A stretch of 43,203 bases of DNA, taken from NCBI GenBank assembly GCA_046732855.1, contig JBKPNX010000048.1, positions 1-43,203 of the forward strand, given 5' to 3'. Positions 41,204 through 43,203 of this stretch are shown here, in pieces. Within the stretch, counting starts at the first letter, position 1. Every line of letters begins with the position of its first letter. The stretch is from JBKPNX01 sp046732855 (GTDB lineage Bacteria; Pseudomonadota; Alphaproteobacteria; Geminicoccales; Geminicoccaceae). A model generated the notes under the pieces. It worked only from the letters and a program-made list of their open reading frames with translations, had not been told where the DNA came from and searched no databases. Both the position numbers and the translations under genes were made by a program.

Positions 41204-42130
41204 CTAGCTGTCTGCCAGCTGCGGCACCTCCTCGGCAGCGCCCGGGCCCGGGCCCGTGACGCCCTCGCCCAGGGCGAATCGAACGACTTCGGTCACCGCG
41301 ATCGAGCTGCCAGTCTCCTCTGCGACCCGGTCGATCACGTCCTTGACCTTGAGATTGGGGTCGATCACGAACGGCTGCTCCAGCAGAACCGCCTCCTCGT
41401 AGAACTTGCGCACCCGGCCCTCGACCATCTTGTCGACGATGTTGTCGGGCTTGCCGCTGGCACGCGCCTGGTCGGCGTAGATCGCCCGCTCGCGCTCCAG
41501 GGTTGCGGCCTCGAGCCGGTCGATGCTGACGGCCTGCGGTCTCGCCGCCGCAACATGCATGGCCAACTGCTTGCCGAGCGCCGCGAGGCGCTCAGGATCG
41601 CCCGACGAGTGCAGCCCGACCAGAACGCCGATGGTGCCGAGGCCCGGCGCGAGCGCGCCGTGGACATAGGACCCGACCGCGCCCTGGCTGACCTCGACCA
41701 CCGCGGCCCGGCGCAGGTTGATGTTCTCGCCGATCACCGCCACCGCCTGCGTGATCTCGTCGGCCACGCTGCGCCCGCTCGCCGGCACCTTGCTCTGCAG
41801 CAGGCGATCGCGCTCACCCGCAGCATCGAGCGCGAGACGCGCGATCGCCCGCACCAGCGCCTGAAAATCCTGATTGCGTGCGACGAAGTCGGTCTCGCTG
41901 TTGACTTCGACCACCGCGCCACGGCGTCCGCTCACCTCGACGCCGACCAGACCCTGAGAGGCGACCCGTCCCGCTTTCTTCGCGGCCGCGGCCAGCCCCT
42001 TCTTGCGCAGCCAGTCGACCGCCGCCTCGAAATCGCCGTCCGTTTCGGTCAGCGCGGCCTTGCAATCCATCATGCCCGCGCCGGTCTGATCGCGCAGTTG
42101 CTTGACGAGCGCGGCGGTTACTGGAGCCAT
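41204..42130 (-). CDS. tsf: Elongation factor Ts
   Basis: Guanine-nucleotide exchange factor for EF-Tu, 308 residues. The N-terminal VKQLRDQTGAGMMDCKAAL and DFEAAVDWLRKKG form the UBA-like domain. The exchange core has EVNSETDFVARNQDF. The last 45 residues include VIDPNLKVKDVIDRVAEETG and a Gly/Pro-rich tail. It follows rpsB by 69 bp, the universal bacterial arrangement. Confidence 0.97.
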   Translation of the reverse strand: MAPVTAALVKQLRDQTGAGMMDCKAALTETDGDFEAAVDWLRKKGLAAAAKKAGRVASQGLVGVEVSGRRGAVVEVNSETDFVARNQDFQALVRAIARLALDAAGERDRLLQSKVPASGRSVADEITQAVAVIGENINLRRAAVVEVSQGAVGSYVHGALAPGLGTIGVLVGLHSSGDPERLAALGKQLAMHVAAARPQAVSIDRLEAATLERERAIYADQARASGKPDNIVDKMVEGRVRKFYEEAVLLEQPFVIDPNLKVKDVIDRVAEETGSSIAVTEVVRFALGEGVTGPGPGAAEEVPQLADS

Positions 42131-42199
42131 GTTCGTTCATTCCCACATCGTGTTACGGCCCATGGCGCGCCGGTCGGACCGGCATGCCTCTGGGCGCGG

Positions 42200-43063
42200 T
42201 CAGCGCTCCGAAGTGGTCTCGCCGGCAGCCTCGGACGGCGCCGGCGCGGGCGGCAGCTCGGGGATCTCTTCGCCGTCGGCCTGGTAGGCGGGCGTCTCCT
42301 CCGCGCCGTCGCCGACGAGGACCGGCTCCTCCGGCAACTCCTCGAGCGCGCCGAGATCGGCGCCCGAGGCGCTCATCTCCGCCTGGATGCCGTCCAGCAC
42401 GGCGCCCACCATCAGATCGCAGTACAGATTGATCGCCCGCGAGGCATCGTCGTTGCCCGGCACCGGATAGGTGACGCTGTCCGGCTCGGAGTTGCTGTCG
42501 ACCACCGCGACGACCGGGATGCTGAGCGCGCGGGCTTCCGCAACCGCGATCGCTTCCTTATTGGTGTCGACCACGAACAGCAGGTCAGGCAGACCGCCCA
42601 TGTCCTTGATGCCGCCGAGCGCGCGCTCCAGCTTGTCGCGCTGGCGGGTCAGCTGCAGCGTCTCCTTCTTGGTCAGGCCTTGGGTGCCTTCGGCGATTCG
42701 GGCGTCCAGCTCGCGCAGGCGGCGGATCGACTGGGAGATGGTCTTCCAGTTGGTCAGCATGCCGCCGAGCCAGCGGTGGTTGACGTAGTATTGGCCGGAC
42801 CGGGTCGCGGCCCGGGTGACCGGCTCCTGCGCCTGGCGCTTGGTGCCGACGAACAGGATCCGGCCGCCTGCCGCCGCGACCTCGCGGGTCGCCTCGAGCG
42901 CCCGGTGCAGCATGGGCACGGTCTGGGTCAGGTCGATGATGTGCACGCCATTGCGCACGCCGAACAGGTACGGCGCCATCTTGGGGTTCCAGCGCCGCGT
43001 CTGATGGCCGAAGTGCACGCCAGCCTCGAGCAGCTGGCGCATGGTGAACGTCGGAATCGGCAT
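42200..43063 (-). CDS. rpsB: 30S ribosomal protein S2
   Basis: Small-subunit ribosomal protein of 287 residues. It starts MPIPTFTMRQLLEAGVHFGH, the family's first block, and has RWNPKMAPYLFG, NHRWLGGMLTNWKTI, LPDLLFVVDTNKE and IPVVAVVDSNSEPD. Beyond about residue 235 it carries an acidic, Pro-rich tail (EELPEEP, ELPPAPAPSEAAGE), as in other alphaproteobacterial S2 proteins. ATG at 43063 is chosen by alignment to the family start; the longer frame to 43135 adds Arg-rich residues. A promoter candidate lies about 110 bp upstream. Confidence 0.97.
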   Translation of the reverse strand: MPIPTFTMRQLLEAGVHFGHQTRRWNPKMAPYLFGVRNGVHIIDLTQTVPMLHRALEATREVAAAGGRILFVGTKRQAQEPVTRAATRSGQYYVNHRWLGGMLTNWKTISQSIRRLRELDARIAEGTQGLTKKETLQLTRQRDKLERALGGIKDMGGLPDLLFVVDTNKEAIAVAEARALSIPVVAVVDSNSEPDSVTYPVPGNDDASRAINLYCDLMVGAVLDGIQAEMSASGADLGALEELPEEPVLVGDGAEETPAYQADGEEIPELPPAPAPSEAAGETTSER

Positions 43064-43170
43064 GAGAGTCGTCCAGCTCCGGTTGGCCGCCGCGGGTCGA
43101 GTCCGTCGAGGACACCGGAACATGCGTCTGCCCAAACCAGGCAGCGCAACCCGCGTGAGAAGTCGGCAGC

Positions 43171-43199
43171 TGTTTAGTCGCCCGCTTCCGGTTTGACAA
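43171..43199 (-). promoter_or_regulatory. Candidate promoter and leader of the rpsB operon
   Basis: On the minus strand TTGTCA (43199-43194), a 17-nt spacer and TAAACA (43176-43171) form a plausible sigma-70-type promoter, giving a leader of about 100 nt. Within the leader CTGCC and GGCAG (43128-43144) pair around a seven-base loop. The leader could host S2 autoregulation, which is known for rpsB in other bacteria; no S2-binding element can be confirmed here. Confidence 0.4.
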
Positions 43200-43203
43200 G
43201 CCC

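Noticed and set aside
1..43203. CRISPR arrays, rRNA or tRNA genes and complete insertion sequences
   Set aside because: No regularly spaced identical repeats, RNA gene cores or transposase motifs were seen on either strand by eye.

Overview
The window looks like chromosomal DNA of a GC-rich, deep-branching alphaproteobacterium, probably Rhodospirillales or Geminicoccales-like. That placement is inferred from gene order (rpsB-tsf-pyrH-frr-uppS-cdsA-dxr-rseP-bamA-skp-fabZ-lpxB, with gltA, gltX and comEC nearby) and from G/C-ending codons; no rRNA or tRNA gene is present to test it. High GC content makes long open frames appear antisense to many real genes, and these were discarded.

Layout. Positions 1-850 hold a small helix-turn-helix protein and an unrecognised 118-residue protein. 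A spermidine module (speD-speE, 1264-2489) follows, with a possible 32-codon upstream ORF touching the speD start. Next come a DHA2-type drug exporter, a periplasmic 5'-nucleotidase, a small membrane protein, two metal-dependent amidohydrolases (one dihydropyrimidinase-like) and a ChaC-type gamma-glutamylcyclotransferase. Positions 10906-12130 contain a lipoprotein gene between two diverged 110-bp direct repeats, followed by a membrane-bound PAS-GGDEF-EAL protein.

Positions 14551-21308 form one tight minus-strand operon: NCS2/AzgA-like permease, stand-alone allophanate-hydrolase C-terminal-like domain, isochorismatase-fold (biuret-hydrolase-like) amidase, FdrA/AllF, AllG (DUF1116) and carbamate kinase. 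It reads as a pathway that imports a ureido or cyclic-amide compound, trims it, moves its carbamoyl group to phosphate and harvests ATP. AllH, the third subunit known from E. coli, is absent. This is the best candidate for an undescribed catabolic system here.

Positions 21523-25230 carry an unknown 319-residue protein, a BrnT/BrnA-type toxin-antitoxin pair, a UDP-glucuronate 4-epimerase-like gene and a secreted five-EF-hand protein. ComEC, GltX and citrate synthase follow.

From 30403 to the right edge lies the envelope/translation cluster on the minus strand, ending in a glyoxalase I gene coupled to lpxB. In most alphaproteobacteria this cluster also carries lpxD (before fabZ) and lpxA and lpxI (between fabZ and lpxB). 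Here all three are missing. Each junction holds only about 240 bp of non-coding DNA, and the retained LpxB departs from the family at several normally conserved positions. This suggests altered or lost lipid A synthesis, or a relocated pathway.
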